Assembly: GCF_001954135.1 (NCBI RefSeq)
Contig: NZ_MBEQ01000073.1
Location: 31,827-95,826 of the forward strand
Origin: Mycobacterium sp. GA-1841
GTDB lineage: Bacteria > Actinomycetota > Actinomycetes > Mycobacteriales > Mycobacteriaceae
Direction of reading: 5' to 3'
DNA: 64,000 nucleotides
Positions 51,486 through 61,242 of the stretch are shown one piece after another (position 1 is the stretch's first letter; each line of letters opens with the position of its first letter). Made by a program: the position numbers and the translations under genes. The notes below the pieces were generated by a model. That model made no database searches. It was not told the DNA's origin and saw nothing but the letters and a program-made list of their open reading frames with translations.

Positions 51486-52256
51486 ATGCCGCAGCGACAG
51501 CTCGCCGTCCCACTTGAGGGAGTGGGTGGGTTGTTCGCCATGTCGGTCGACGCGGTGAAATTCGTGGTGCGCGGGCCGTTCCAGTGGCGCGAATTCCTCG
51601 ACCAGTCCTGGTTCGTGGCGCGGGTTGCCATGGCGCCGACGCTTCTGGTGGCGATTCCGTTCACCGTCCTGGTGTCGTTCACCTTGAACATCCTGCTGCG
51701 CGAGTTGGGGGCGGCAGACCTCTCCGGGGCCGGCGCCGCCTTCGGCGCGGTGACCCAGGTGGGACCGATGGTGACCGTGCTGATCGTGGCCGGTGCCGGG
51801 GCCACCGCGATGTGCGCCGACCTGGGATCGCGCACGGTACGGGAAGAGATCGACGCCATGGAGGTGCTGGGGATCAACCCGGTGCAGCGGCTTGTCACTC
51901 CCCGGATGCTGGCCTCAGGCCTGGTGGCGTTGCTGCTCAACAGTGTCGTCGTGATCATCGGAATCCTTGGCGGATACCTGTTCTCGGTGTTCGTCCAAGA
52001 CGTGAATCCCGGTGCGTTCGCGGCAGGCATCACACTGCTCACCGGTATCCCAGAGGTCGTCATCTCGTGCGTCAAGGCCGCCTTGTTCGGCTTGATCGCC
52101 GGGCTGGTCGCCTGCTACCGCGGCTTGACCGTGTCGGGTGGCGGCGCCAAGGCGGTGGGCAACGCGGTGAACGAAACCGTCGTCTACGCGTTCATGGCAT
52201 TGTTCGTGGTCAACGTGGTGGTCACCGCCATCGGCATTCAGATGACGACCCGATGA
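51486..52256 (+). CDS. yrbEA: YrbEA, MlaE-type permease subunit of the Mce system
   Basis: A 256-residue integral membrane permease. It has five or so membrane segments and the MlaE/YrbE signature EEIDAMEVLGINPVQRLVTP (about 121-140), preceded by ATAMCADLGSRTVR. With YrbEB it forms the inner-membrane channel of a Mce lipid importer energised by MceG, which is not in the window. GGAG lies 6 nt before the ATG. Overlaps yrbEB (ATGA). Mce4 of M. tuberculosis imports cholesterol and is the closest functional precedent. Confidence 0.93.
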   Translation: MPQRQLAVPLEGVGGLFAMSVDAVKFVVRGPFQWREFLDQSWFVARVAMAPTLLVAIPFTVLVSFTLNILLRELGAADLSGAGAAFGAVTQVGPMVTVLIVAGAGATAMCADLGSRTVREEIDAMEVLGINPVQRLVTPRMLASGLVALLLNSVVVIIGILGGYLFSVFVQDVNPGAFAAGITLLTGIPEVVISCVKAALFGLIAGLVACYRGLTVSGGGAKAVGNAVNETVVYAFMALFVVNVVVTAIGIQMTTR

Positions 52257-53113
52257 CGGCGTCCGCGGCGGTACTCCAGTCGGCCTACCCGCGCCTGTCC
52301 CGGGCCGTGCGCCGGCCCGTCGGCGTCGTGAGCGGGATCGGTGACCACGTCCTGTTCTACGGCCGGGCCTTGGCGGGCATGCCCTACGCGGTCGCGCACT
52401 ACCGCAAGGAAGTCATCCGACTGATAGCCGAAATCAGCATGGGTGCAGGCACACTCGCGATGATCGGCGGGACAGTCGTGATCGTCGGGTTCTTGACACT
52501 GGCCACCGGTGGCGTGCTGGCGATCCAGGGCTACAGTTCGCTGGGCAACATCGGCATCGAAGCGTTGACCGGTTTTCTGGCGGCCTTCATCAACGTCCGG
52601 ATCTCGGCGCCCATCGTCGCGGGCATCGGTCTGGCTGCCACCTTCGGCGCCGGCGTCACCGCCCAGCTCGGCGCGATGCGGATCAACGAAGAGATCGACG
52701 CGGTGGAATCGATGGCCATCCGCTCTGTCGAGTACCTGGTGAGTACCCGCATCGCTGCCGGCATGCTGGCGATCACGCCGCTGTACTCGATCGCGGTGAT
52801 CCTGTCTTTCCTGGCAAGCCAATTCACCACGGTGGTGCTGCTCGGGCAGTCGGGTGGCCTCTACGGCCACTACTTCAGCACGTTTCTCAATCCGATCGAC
52901 CTGCTGTGGTCGTTTCTGCAGGCCCTGCTGATGGCGCTGGCGATCCTGCTGGTCCATACCTACTACGGATTCTTCGCGACCGGCGGTCCGGCCGGCGTGG
53001 GGGTGGCGGTCGGCAACGCCGTGCGGACGTCGCTGATCGTCGTCGTGTCCATCACGCTGCTGATCTCACTGGCCGTCTACGGGTCCAACGGCAACTTCAA
53101 CCTCTCCGGCTAA
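52253..53113 (+). CDS. yrbEB: YrbEB, MlaE-type permease subunit of the Mce system
   Basis: A 286-residue permease, partner of YrbEA. The signature is INEEIDAVESMAIRSVEYLV (about 143-162) after FGAGVTAQLGAMR. Membrane segments lie near 56-80, 92-110, 120-140, 165-190, 220-242 and 255-278. It overlaps yrbEA (ATGA) and lies 12 nt before mceA. Together with YrbEA it moves the lipid substrate delivered by the MceA-F assembly through the membrane. Confidence 0.93.
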   Translation: MTASAAVLQSAYPRLSRAVRRPVGVVSGIGDHVLFYGRALAGMPYAVAHYRKEVIRLIAEISMGAGTLAMIGGTVVIVGFLTLATGGVLAIQGYSSLGNIGIEALTGFLAAFINVRISAPIVAGIGLAATFGAGVTAQLGAMRINEEIDAVESMAIRSVEYLVSTRIAAGMLAITPLYSIAVILSFLASQFTTVVLLGQSGGLYGHYFSTFLNPIDLLWSFLQALLMALAILLVHTYYGFFATGGPAGVGVAVGNAVRTSLIVVVSITLLISLAVYGSNGNFNLSG

Positions 53114-53125
53114 CGAAGGCAACCG

Positions 53126-54313
53126 ATGTCGCGTGACGCTAAACGTCTTCTGAGCGGGCTGACGACGCTCCTGGTGATCGCCGCCGCGATCACCGGCGCC
53201 ATCGTGCTGTTTCGCGGTGGGGTCACACCGACGGCCTCGGTGACGGTGATCTCGCCGCGCGCGGGACTGGTGATGAACCCTGACGCCAAGGTCAAGTTGC
53301 ACGGCGCGCAGGTCGGCAAGGTCGTCGCCATCGACACGCTGCCCGACGGGCAAGCCGCCCTCCGCCTGGCCATGAATCCCGATGATCTACATCTGATTCC
53401 GGCCAACACGGGCGTCGAGATCGCCTCCAGCACCGTGTTCGGTGCCAAGTTCGTGGCGCTGGTTCCCCCCGCTGAGCCATCACAGGAAACGATGTACGCC
53501 GGCCAGGTTCTCGACGCCGGTCATACCACCGTCGAGATCAACACGTTGTTCGAGCAGTTGGTGTCGGTACTGTCGCAGATCCAACCGGACAAGCTCAACG
53601 AAACGCTCGGCGCCATGGCGCAAGCCTTCGACGGTCGAGGCGACAAACTCGGCCAGACCCTGGTCGACCTCGACGCCATGCTGGTCAAGATCGAGCCCAG
53701 TCTTCCGACGCTCAGTCATGAGATTTCGGTGGCGCCACAGGTGATCAACGCCTACGCCGACGTGGCACCGGATTTGACGGACACGATACGCAACGCGACA
53801 CAGCTCAGCGACACCGTCGTCGACCGCCAAAGTGACCTGGATGCCTTGCTGCTCAGCGCGATCGGGCTGGCCGACATCGGCACCGAGGTGGTCGCGACCA
53901 ACAGCGACGCCGTGACCCAGACCATGAACCTACTGGTGCCGACCACGAACTTGCTCAACCAATACAACCCGGCGCTCACCTGCGCGCTCAAGGGGTTGGA
54001 GCCGCTCGCCATGGGACCGCCTCAGCCGCTTCCCGGCGTCATGTTGCTCGATTCGTTCCTGCTGGGCACCGAACGCTACCGCTATCCGGGCAACCTGCCG
54101 AAGGTCGCGGCGACCGGAGGACCGCAGTGCCAGGGCCTACCTGACGTCGGTTTTCAGCAGCGTCCGCCGTTCGTCGTCACCGACATCGACGCCGACCCGG
54201 CGCAGTATGGAAATCAGGGGATCCTGTTGAACTCCGACGCGCTCAAGCAAGCGTTGTACGGCCCACTGGACGGCCCGCCGCGCAACACCGCCCAGATAGG
54301 ACAACCGGGATGA
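53126..54313 (+). CDS. mceA: MceA-family protein
   Basis: A 395-residue Mce protein. An N-terminal membrane anchor (SGLTTLLVIAAAITGAIVLF, residues 10-29) is followed by the MCE domain: VTVISPRAGLVMNPDAKVKL (39-58), GAQVGKVVAIDTLPDGQAAL, then NTGVEIASSTVFGAKFVALV. A long alpha-helical MCE-C region (about 130-260) follows. First of six Mce proteins that build the periplasmic substrate conduit. Good spacing to yrbEB; stop overlaps mceB. Confidence 0.92.
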   Translation: MSRDAKRLLSGLTTLLVIAAAITGAIVLFRGGVTPTASVTVISPRAGLVMNPDAKVKLHGAQVGKVVAIDTLPDGQAALRLAMNPDDLHLIPANTGVEIASSTVFGAKFVALVPPAEPSQETMYAGQVLDAGHTTVEINTLFEQLVSVLSQIQPDKLNETLGAMAQAFDGRGDKLGQTLVDLDAMLVKIEPSLPTLSHEISVAPQVINAYADVAPDLTDTIRNATQLSDTVVDRQSDLDALLLSAIGLADIGTEVVATNSDAVTQTMNLLVPTTNLLNQYNPALTCALKGLEPLAMGPPQPLPGVMLLDSFLLGTERYRYPGNLPKVAATGGPQCQGLPDVGFQQRPPFVVTDIDADPAQYGNQGILLNSDALKQALYGPLDGPPRNTAQIGQPG

Positions 54314-55341
54314 CGCGCAGTTACGGGACGGCGATCAAATTCGGCGTGTTCGGTGTGGTGATGCTGCTGTTGACTGCGGCGTTGTTCGCGATCATGGGCC
54401 AGTACCGCACCGGCTCGGTGAACGGCTACTCGGCCGTGTTCGCCGATGCGTCCAGCCTGAAGGCCGGCGATTCGGTGCGGGTGGCCGGTATCCGTGTCGG
54501 CACGGTCAATGATGTTGTGCTGCAACCCGACAACACGGTGCTGGTGAACTTCGACTCGGACCGCGAGGTGGTGCTCACCACCGCGACGAAGGTGGCGGTG
54601 CGCTACCTCGACCTGGTCGGCAACCGGTATCTCGAGCTCCTCGACAGCCCCGGCTCGACGAAGATCCAGCCACCGGGATCCCAGATCCCCCTGGCCCGCA
54701 CCGAGCCGGCGCTGGACCTCGACCTTCTGCTCGGCGGCCTCAAACCGGTCATCCAAGGGCTCAATGCACAGAACGTCAACGCGCTGACGAACTCCTTGAT
54801 CCAGATCCTGCAGGGCCAGGGCGGCACCGTGGAATCGCTGCTGTCCCATACGACCAGCTTCACCCAGGCGCTCGCCGACAACGGACAGACCGTGCAACAA
54901 CTGATCGACAACCTGAAAACCGTCATGGCCACCGTGGCCAAGGACGGCGACCGCTTTTCCGGCGCCGTCGAAAAGCTTCAACAGCTCATCACCGGCCTGG
55001 CGCAGGAACGCGATCCCATCGGAGAGGCCATCACCGCACTGGACAACGGAACCGCCTCTCTGACCGATCTGATGACTCAGGCCCGTCCTCCCTTGTCGGG
55101 CACCGTCGACCAACTCACCCGCCTGGCGCCGCTGCTGTCCAACACCGACGACATGGCGCGGTTGGACCTGGCGCTGCAAAAGACACCGGGCAACTACCGC
55201 AAGCTCGTGCGGCTGGGCGCCTACGGCAGCTTCATCAACCAATACCTGTGCGGCATGAATATCCGCGTCACCGATCTGCAGGGTCGCACCGCGTACTTCC
55301 CGTGGATCATGCAGAACACCGGACGCTGTGGAGAGCCCTGA
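54310..55341 (+). CDS. mceB: MceB-family protein
   Basis: A 343-residue Mce protein with an N-terminal membrane segment (IKFGVFGVVMLLLTAALFAI, 8-27). The MCE domain includes YSAVFADASSLKAGDSVRVA (39-58), GIRVGTVNDVVLQPDNTVLV and ATKVAVRYLDLVGNRYLELL. The helical region (about 140-290) contains LIQILQGQGGTVESLLSHT and heptad-like Leu spacing. The C-terminal GSFINQYLCGMNIRV is typical of MceB. Overlaps mceA (ATGA) and mceC (TGATG). Confidence 0.92.
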   Translation: MTRSYGTAIKFGVFGVVMLLLTAALFAIMGQYRTGSVNGYSAVFADASSLKAGDSVRVAGIRVGTVNDVVLQPDNTVLVNFDSDREVVLTTATKVAVRYLDLVGNRYLELLDSPGSTKIQPPGSQIPLARTEPALDLDLLLGGLKPVIQGLNAQNVNALTNSLIQILQGQGGTVESLLSHTTSFTQALADNGQTVQQLIDNLKTVMATVAKDGDRFSGAVEKLQQLITGLAQERDPIGEAITALDNGTASLTDLMTQARPPLSGTVDQLTRLAPLLSNTDDMARLDLALQKTPGNYRKLVRLGAYGSFINQYLCGMNIRVTDLQGRTAYFPWIMQNTGRCGEP

Positions 55342-56423
55342 TGCTGAAATACCGTGGATCACATCTCATTCGCAGCGGGCTCATCGGCATCGTGCTGATT
55401 GCACTGATCATCGCTGTGGGGTTGCAGCCGCAGGCACTGTGGTCGTGGGCCACCTCCCTCAAGTACCGCGCCCTGTTCACCGAGGCGGGCGGCCTCACCG
55501 AAGGCAACGACGTCAAGGTTTCCGGCGTCACGAAAGGCATCGTCACCGACGTCACCCTGAGCCACGGCAAGGCGCTGGTGACCTTCACGCTCGACAGCAA
55601 GGTACGTCTGGGCTCGGAGACTACGGCCCACATCCGGACCGGAACCATGCTCGGTGCCCGGATGCTCACCGTCGAACCGGCCGGCAGCGGCGCCATGCGC
55701 GCCTCCGACACCATCCCCGTCACCCGGACGTCGTCTCCGTACTCGTTGACCAACGCCGTCGGCGATTTCACCACCAACACCGAAGGCACCGACACCGCCG
55801 CACTCACCCAGTCCCTGGATACGTTGTCGGACACCATCGACCGCATGGCACCACAGCTGGGGCCGACCTTCGACGGACTGACCAGGTTGTCGGAAATGCT
55901 GAATAGCCGCAACGATTCCCTGGCGAACCTGCTCAAGAGCGCGGCCGACGTGACCGGAATCCTGTCCAAGCGAAGCGAACAGGTCAACACGCTGCTGCTG
56001 GACGCGAATGCGTTGACCGGGGTGCTCGAGGCGCGCCGGTACGCGATCGTCAACCTGTTGGCCAACACCTCGGCGCTGGCCCAGCAGATCTCCGGGCTCG
56101 TCCACGACAACGAGGAAGAACTGGCACCCACCCTGAAGCAACTCAACTCGGTGACCGCGATGCTGGAGAAGAACCGCGACAATATCGCCAAGGCGCTGTC
56201 CGGTATGGCGAAATACTATGTCACCCAGGGTGAATCAGTGAACAACGGCTGGTACTACAACGCCTTCGTCGGCAACCTCCTGCCTTCACAGACACTACAG
56301 CCCTTTCTCGACTACGCGTTCGGCTTCCGGCGCGGCACCAATGCCGGACAGCCACCCGACAATGCCGGCCCGCGCGCCGAATTCCCGATGCCGCGTAACG
56401 GTATTCCCGGAGGAAGTCGATGA
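55341..56423 (+). CDS. mceC: MceC-family protein
   Basis: A 360-residue Mce protein. N-terminal anchor SGLIGIVLIALIIAVGLQPQ (12-31), MCE domain with YRALFTEAGGLTEGNDVKVS (43-62), GVTKGIVTDVTLSHGKALVT and TTAHIRTGTMLGARMLTVEP, then a long helical region with LDTLSDTIDRMAPQLGPTFD. The ATG shares one base with the mceB stop, so translation is tightly coupled. Its end overlaps mceD by 4 nt. Confidence 0.92.
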   Translation: MLKYRGSHLIRSGLIGIVLIALIIAVGLQPQALWSWATSLKYRALFTEAGGLTEGNDVKVSGVTKGIVTDVTLSHGKALVTFTLDSKVRLGSETTAHIRTGTMLGARMLTVEPAGSGAMRASDTIPVTRTSSPYSLTNAVGDFTTNTEGTDTAALTQSLDTLSDTIDRMAPQLGPTFDGLTRLSEMLNSRNDSLANLLKSAADVTGILSKRSEQVNTLLLDANALTGVLEARRYAIVNLLANTSALAQQISGLVHDNEEELAPTLKQLNSVTAMLEKNRDNIAKALSGMAKYYVTQGESVNNGWYYNAFVGNLLPSQTLQPFLDYAFGFRRGTNAGQPPDNAGPRAEFPMPRNGIPGGSR

Positions 56424-57886
56424 TCACCCGTCACCGCGCGCGCATCAGTCGCGGCGCCTTGGTCCTGCTCGTCGCCCTGGCATTGGCCGGCACCGCGGTG
56501 GTGGTGCGGCACACCGTCTTCAGGCCCACCACGATCACCGCGTACTTCACGTCGGCCACCGCGATCTACCCGGGCGACGAAGTGCGGGTGGCCGGCGTCA
56601 AGGTCGGTTCCATCACGAGCATCGAGCCGGCTGGCGGGCAGGCACGGTTCACCCTCGCCATCGATCGGGGGGTGAAGATCCCGGCTGATGCCAAGGCGAT
56701 CGTCATGGCGCAGAACCTGGTTGCCGCCCGCTACGTCCAGCTGACGCCGGCCTACGAAGACGTCGGGCCGACCATGGCCGACGGTGCCCAGATCGGCGTC
56801 GAGCGCACCGCCGTGCCGGTCGAGTGGGACCAGGTCAAAGATCAGCTGATGCGGCTGGCGACCGATCTGGGGCCACTCCACGGGGAATCGGCCACCTCGC
56901 TGAGCCGCTTCGTCGACAGTGCCGCGGCCGCGATGGACGGCAACGGTGACAAACTGCATCAGGCGATCAACCAATTGTCCAGTGTGGGGCGTGTTCTCGC
57001 GCAGGGAAGTGGCGACATCGTCGACATCATCAAGAACCTGCAGGTCTTCGTCACCGCGCTGCGGGACAGCAACACCCAGATCGTCCAGTTCCAGGACCGG
57101 CTCGCCAGTGTCACCAGCGTCGTCGACGGCAGCCGTTCCGATCTCGACGGTGCCCTGACGAACCTGGCGTCCGCGGTCGGCAACGTGCAGCGATTCGTCG
57201 CCGGCAGCCGGGACCAGACCGCCGAACAACTCGAGCGGTTGACCAACGTCACCCAGACCCTGGTGGACAACCAAACCCAGTTGAGGAACGTCCTCCACGT
57301 CGCGCCCAACGCAATCGCCAACGGCTACAACATCTACAACCCCGACAGCGGGACGGCCGTCGGCGCCTTCGCGTTGTCGAACTTCGCCGATCCGGTTTCG
57401 GTGGTGTGCTCGGCGATCGCCGCAGTCAAGAACGCCACCGCGGCAGAAACCTCGAAGCTGTGCGCGCAATACCTCGGGCCAGCTCTGTCGTTGATCAACT
57501 TCAACTACCTGCCGATGCCGTTCAACGCTTATCTACGTAAGGCGCCCAGCCCACACAATCTGGTGTACACCGATCCCGCTCTCGCCCCCGGCGGAGCCGG
57601 CGGGAGTCCCGTCCCGCCGGAGCAGCCGCCGGCCGTATCGGCCTACACCGGCGCCGGTGACGTCCCGCCGCCGGCCGGATGGGGTGCGCCGCCCGGCCCG
57701 CCCGGGGCCTATGCACCGGACGGACTGCCGGCATCCCCGGCACCGGCCTTGTTCCCCGGTGCGCCAGTACCGCCGGGTACGCCGCCCGCGGCGCCGGCTG
57801 AGCCGCCAAAAACGCTGCACGACATGCTTCTTCCCGCCGAAGCCGACCCCGCTGCGGCACCGTCGGATCAAGGAGGCACGCCATGA
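56420..57886 (+). CDS. mceD: MceD-family protein with proline-rich tail
   Basis: A 488-residue Mce protein. Membrane anchor ALVLLVALALAGTAVVVRHT (11-30), MCE domain with TAYFTSATAIYPGDEVRVAG (36-55), GVKVGSITSIEPAGGQARFT and AKAIVMAQNLVAARYVQLTP, helical region to about 300, and APNAIANGYNIYNPDSG. The last 95 residues are rich in Pro, Gly and Ala with no fold evident, a feature of MceD proteins that may thread through the cell wall. Overlaps mceC and mceE (ATGA each side). Confidence 0.92.
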   Translation: MITRHRARISRGALVLLVALALAGTAVVVRHTVFRPTTITAYFTSATAIYPGDEVRVAGVKVGSITSIEPAGGQARFTLAIDRGVKIPADAKAIVMAQNLVAARYVQLTPAYEDVGPTMADGAQIGVERTAVPVEWDQVKDQLMRLATDLGPLHGESATSLSRFVDSAAAAMDGNGDKLHQAINQLSSVGRVLAQGSGDIVDIIKNLQVFVTALRDSNTQIVQFQDRLASVTSVVDGSRSDLDGALTNLASAVGNVQRFVAGSRDQTAEQLERLTNVTQTLVDNQTQLRNVLHVAPNAIANGYNIYNPDSGTAVGAFALSNFADPVSVVCSAIAAVKNATAAETSKLCAQYLGPALSLINFNYLPMPFNAYLRKAPSPHNLVYTDPALAPGGAGGSPVPPEQPPAVSAYTGAGDVPPPAGWGAPPGPPGAYAPDGLPASPAPALFPGAPVPPGTPPAAPAEPPKTLHDMLLPAEADPAAAPSDQGGTP

Positions 57887-59082
57887 CGGCTCGACGGAGG
57901 CTGGTTCGGGTGACCGCTACCTGCTCGGCGGTCATGTTGACACTGACCGGCTGCGCATTCCACGGGCTGAACTCGCTGCCGCTGCCCGGCACGGTGGGGC
58001 GTGGCTCCGATGCGACGGTGTATCACGTGGAACTGGCCAATGTCGGTACGCTGGAGTCGAATTCACCCGTCATGATCAGCGACGTGATCGTGGGCAGCGT
58101 GTCCGGGATGAAAGTCGACGGCTGGCACGCCGACGTGGAGATCTCGGTGAAACCTGACGTCGTCGTCCCCGCCAACGCCGTTGCGACGGTGGGACAGACC
58201 AGTCTGCTGGGATCCATGCACATTGCCCTCGATCCGCCGCTGGGACAATCGCCCTCAGGCCGGCTGACCCCGGGCGCAACACTGGAGCTCGGCCGTACGT
58301 CGACTTACCCGTCGACCGAACAGACTCTGTCGTCGCTGGCGGTCCTCGTCAACGGCGGCGGTCTGGGCAAGATCGGTGATCTGGTCACCGAGTTCAACGC
58401 CGCGCTCGACGGTCGCCAGGTGCAGATCCGCGACCTGCTCACGCGGCTCGACGACATCGTCGGCCTGTTCGCCGACCAGCGCGACGACATCAACGCCACC
58501 ATCACGGAGATGAACCGGCTCAGCGGCTCCCTGGCCGGACAGCAGGAAGTGGTTACCGCTGCGCTGCAACGGATCCCGCCTGCTCTGGACGTGTTGCTCA
58601 AGGAACGCCCCCGCATCACCACCGCGTTGGAGAAGTTCGGCCGGTTCAGTGACACCGCCACCACACTCATCAACGCGACCCGCGACGACGTCGTGACCAA
58701 CCTGCGCAACCTCGAACCGACGGTGCGCGCATTGGCCGACGTCGGACCGAATCTGGGCACGGTGCTGGCATTTGCACCGGCCTATCCCTATCCACAGAAC
58801 TTCATCGACCGGGCGATCCGCGGTGACTACCTCAATGAGTTCATCACCTTCGACTTCACCGTCCCGCGGCTGAAGCGGGGACTGTTCCTCGGGACCCGAT
58901 GGGGCCAGGAGGGGCTGCCGCTGACGCCGGCACCGGGAGACCCCTGGTTCGCCAACTACACGAAAGACCCGATCAACATGCCGCTGACACCGCCACCGGC
59001 AGCAGTGGCCACGGTGCCGCCACTGATCGACCCGGCGCCGGCGGAAGATCAACACGCAGCACCGACCGAAGGTGGCAACTGA
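57883..59082 (+). CDS. mceE: MceE-family lipoprotein
   Basis: A 399-residue Mce lipoprotein (LprK/LprN position). The lipobox LTGC is at residues 21-24 after a basic-hydrophobic signal. MCE domain: VELANVGTLESNSPVMISDV (49-68), IVGSVSGMKVDGWHADVEIS, VATVGQTSLLGSMHIALDPP. The helical region spans about 150-290, and the C-terminus is Pro-rich. It anchors one of the six chains through a lipid. Overlaps mceD (ATGA) and shares one base with mceF (TGATG). Confidence 0.93.
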   Translation: MTARRRLVRVTATCSAVMLTLTGCAFHGLNSLPLPGTVGRGSDATVYHVELANVGTLESNSPVMISDVIVGSVSGMKVDGWHADVEISVKPDVVVPANAVATVGQTSLLGSMHIALDPPLGQSPSGRLTPGATLELGRTSTYPSTEQTLSSLAVLVNGGGLGKIGDLVTEFNAALDGRQVQIRDLLTRLDDIVGLFADQRDDINATITEMNRLSGSLAGQQEVVTAALQRIPPALDVLLKERPRITTALEKFGRFSDTATTLINATRDDVVTNLRNLEPTVRALADVGPNLGTVLAFAPAYPYPQNFIDRAIRGDYLNEFITFDFTVPRLKRGLFLGTRWGQEGLPLTPAPGDPWFANYTKDPINMPLTPPPAAVATVPPLIDPAPAEDQHAAPTEGGN

Positions 59083-60608
59083 TGCTCACCCGCTTCATTC
59101 GTGTCCAGTTGGTGATCTTCGCGGTGGCTGCCGTCATCGGGATGGCCGCGATGGGCATCGTCTACCTGCAAGCCCCGACATTGCTGGGCATCGGACGGAT
59201 GACGGTGACGCTGCAACTGCAAGGGACCGGTGGGCTCTACCAGTTCTCCAATGTGACGTACCGCGGCGTACAGATCGGCAAGGTCACCGACGTGAAACCG
59301 ACGCGGGAGGGCGCCGAAGCCACTCTGTCACTGAACACGTCACCCAAGATCCCGGCAGATCTGCACGCCGCGGTGCTGAGCGTGTCAGCGGTGGGAGAGC
59401 AGTACGTCGACTTGCAACCGCACGACGAATCGGGGCCATACCTGCACGACGGATCGGTGATCCCGGTGGCCAACACCTCGATCCCCCAGGCGGTGGGACC
59501 GATGCTCGATCAGGTCAGCTCCCTGATCGGAAGCATCCCCAAAGACAAGATCAGTCCACTGTTGGACGAAACCTTCAAGGCTTTCAACGGTTCTGGGTAC
59601 GACATCGGCTCGTTGCTGGACTCCTCCTCGCGACTGATCGCCGATGCGAACGCCGCCGCCGATCAGTCCCGCGCGCTGATCGATGACAGCGCACCGATTC
59701 TCGACGGTCAGGCCGAATCGATCGACGCCATTCGCACCTGGGCGCGCAGTGTCGCGGGCATCAGCCGGCAACTCGTCGACGACGACGCACACGTGCGCAC
59801 TTTGCTCAAGGATGGACCGGGAGCCGCCGACGAGGCCTCCCGACTGTTCAATCAAGTCAAACCGACGCTGCCGTTGCTGCTGGCCAATCTGACCAGCCTG
59901 GGTCAGGTCGGCGTGACGTACCACCCTTCGCTCGAGCAACTGCTGGTACTGCTGCCGCCGTCGATCGCGTCGACCCAGTCCTACGGTGCGCCGAAGAACA
60001 ACCCGACCGGTATGTCGTTGGGCGACTTCACCCTCAACATCGGCGACCCGCCGGCCTGTACCGTCGGTTTCCTGCCGCCCTCGGAATGGCGCTCTCCCGA
60101 GGACACCAGCGACATCGACACCCCCGACGGGTTGTACTGCAAACTGCCCCAAGATTCGCCGATCGGCGTGCGAGGCGCACGCAACTACCCGTGCATGGGT
60201 AAGCCGGGCAAGCGGGCGCCCACTGTCGAAATCTGCGAAAGTGACCAGCCTTACCAGCCTTTGGCGATGCGCCAGCATGCGCTGGGTCCGTACCCGATCG
60301 ATCCCAACCTGTTGGCTCAGGGGATAGGTCCGGACGCCCGGGTGGATCACGACGCGACGATCCACGGACCGGTGGAGGGCACCCCGCCGCCCGCCGACGC
60401 TCCTGTGGTGGCTCCGCCGCCAGCCGGTGCACCTGCGGTGGCTCCGAGTGCATTCAGCCCCAACAGATCTGGGGGCCCGTCGGTGGCGATCGCCACCTAC
60501 GACCCGAGCACAGGCCGGTACGCCACGCCGGACGGGGCGGTGTACCGCCAGAGCAACCTGGTGCCGCACGCCGGTGATCAGACCTGGAAGGACCTCTTCC
60601 CGACCTGA
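59082..60608 (+). CDS. mceF: MceF-family protein
   Basis: A 508-residue Mce protein. N-terminal anchor LVIFAVAAVIGMAAMGIVYL (10-29), MCE domain with LQLQGTGGLYQFSNVTYRGV (44-63), QIGKVTDVKPTREGAEATLS and AAVLSVSAVGEQYVDLQPHD, helical region about 140-270, then a Cys-containing segment (CTVGFLPPSEWRS) and a Pro-rich C-terminus. Last gene of the Mce operon; a 9-bp hairpin covers its stop. Confidence 0.92.
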   Translation: MLTRFIRVQLVIFAVAAVIGMAAMGIVYLQAPTLLGIGRMTVTLQLQGTGGLYQFSNVTYRGVQIGKVTDVKPTREGAEATLSLNTSPKIPADLHAAVLSVSAVGEQYVDLQPHDESGPYLHDGSVIPVANTSIPQAVGPMLDQVSSLIGSIPKDKISPLLDETFKAFNGSGYDIGSLLDSSSRLIADANAAADQSRALIDDSAPILDGQAESIDAIRTWARSVAGISRQLVDDDAHVRTLLKDGPGAADEASRLFNQVKPTLPLLLANLTSLGQVGVTYHPSLEQLLVLLPPSIASTQSYGAPKNNPTGMSLGDFTLNIGDPPACTVGFLPPSEWRSPEDTSDIDTPDGLYCKLPQDSPIGVRGARNYPCMGKPGKRAPTVEICESDQPYQPLAMRQHALGPYPIDPNLLAQGIGPDARVDHDATIHGPVEGTPPPADAPVVAPPPAGAPAVAPSAFSPNRSGGPSVAIATYDPSTGRYATPDGAVYRQSNLVPHAGDQTWKDLFPT

Positions 60609-60621
60609 TCGGCAGGTCGGG
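60599..60621 (+). terminator. Terminator of the mce operon
   Basis: CCCGACCTG and CAGGTCGGG form a perfect 9-bp stem with a 5-nt loop that includes the mceF stop codon. A TTTTT run follows 10 nt later, at the end of the convergent gene. It separates mceF from that gene, whose stop begins 3 nt after the stem. Confidence 0.6.
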
Positions 60622-60623
60622 GG

Positions 60624-61136
60624 TCAGGCCGTTTTTACCAGTTTGAACGGCATGGTGATGAAAAGCACCGTGCTGCTTCCGCAGGAGCCGCTGACCCCCG
60701 TGGTCGAATCCTCACCGAGCAAGGTCGTCGAGGCGGGATCGGTTGCCGTGGCGTCTGCGTTCGACGGGAAGAATCGGTACACCTGAAGTCCCGGGCCGGC
60801 CGTCCCGTCGGGACACGGCTGCCAGTTGTCCACCGTCTTCTTGACGAACCAGACACCGCTCTTCATGTAGATGGGTGCGCTCCATCCCCAGTCGCTGTCG
60901 ACGGTGCCGGTGCACTCGCTGGGGTAGCTGCACGTCGTGGAGATCGTCCAGGTGCTGCGGAGGCTGGCCTCGTCGTGGAAGACGTCGTTGGTCTTCGCCC
61001 ACTCGCCGTTGGAGGTGGCGACGTAGGTGCCGTTGAGGCCCCACCTGGGCGATGCGTGCGCAACCGGGCTGCACACACCGCTGAGCGCCGCGGCGCTGAG
61101 CACCCCTGCCCCGGTGAACGCCGTCAACACCCGCAT
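60624..61136 (-). CDS. Secreted protein of unknown function
   Basis: A 170-residue exported protein with a Sec signal peptide ending at AHA (about residue 28). The mature part is Trp- and Cys-containing: RWGLNGTYVATSNGEWAKTN, then TCSYPSECTGTVDSDWGWSA and DNWQPCPDGTAG. These suggest disulfides and a beta-rich fold, as in a family of small mycobacterial secreted proteins. AAGGAG lies 5 nt before the ATG at 61136. It is opposite in direction to the mce operon and the Mce-associated genes. Function not known. Confidence 0.78.
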   Translation of the reverse strand: MRVLTAFTGAGVLSAAALSGVCSPVAHASPRWGLNGTYVATSNGEWAKTNDVFHDEASLRSTWTISTTCSYPSECTGTVDSDWGWSAPIYMKSGVWFVKKTVDNWQPCPDGTAGPGLQVYRFFPSNADATATDPASTTLLGEDSTTGVSGSCGSSTVLFITMPFKLVKTA

Positions 61137-61242
61137 GACCACTCCTTAAGTACACCGTGCCGCCGGCAGTTGCCGTGGGAGCCTTCACTGTCCAATGTCT
61201 GCCGATCTGTGACGGCCACCCTCCCGCCCAGTGGGCATCGTG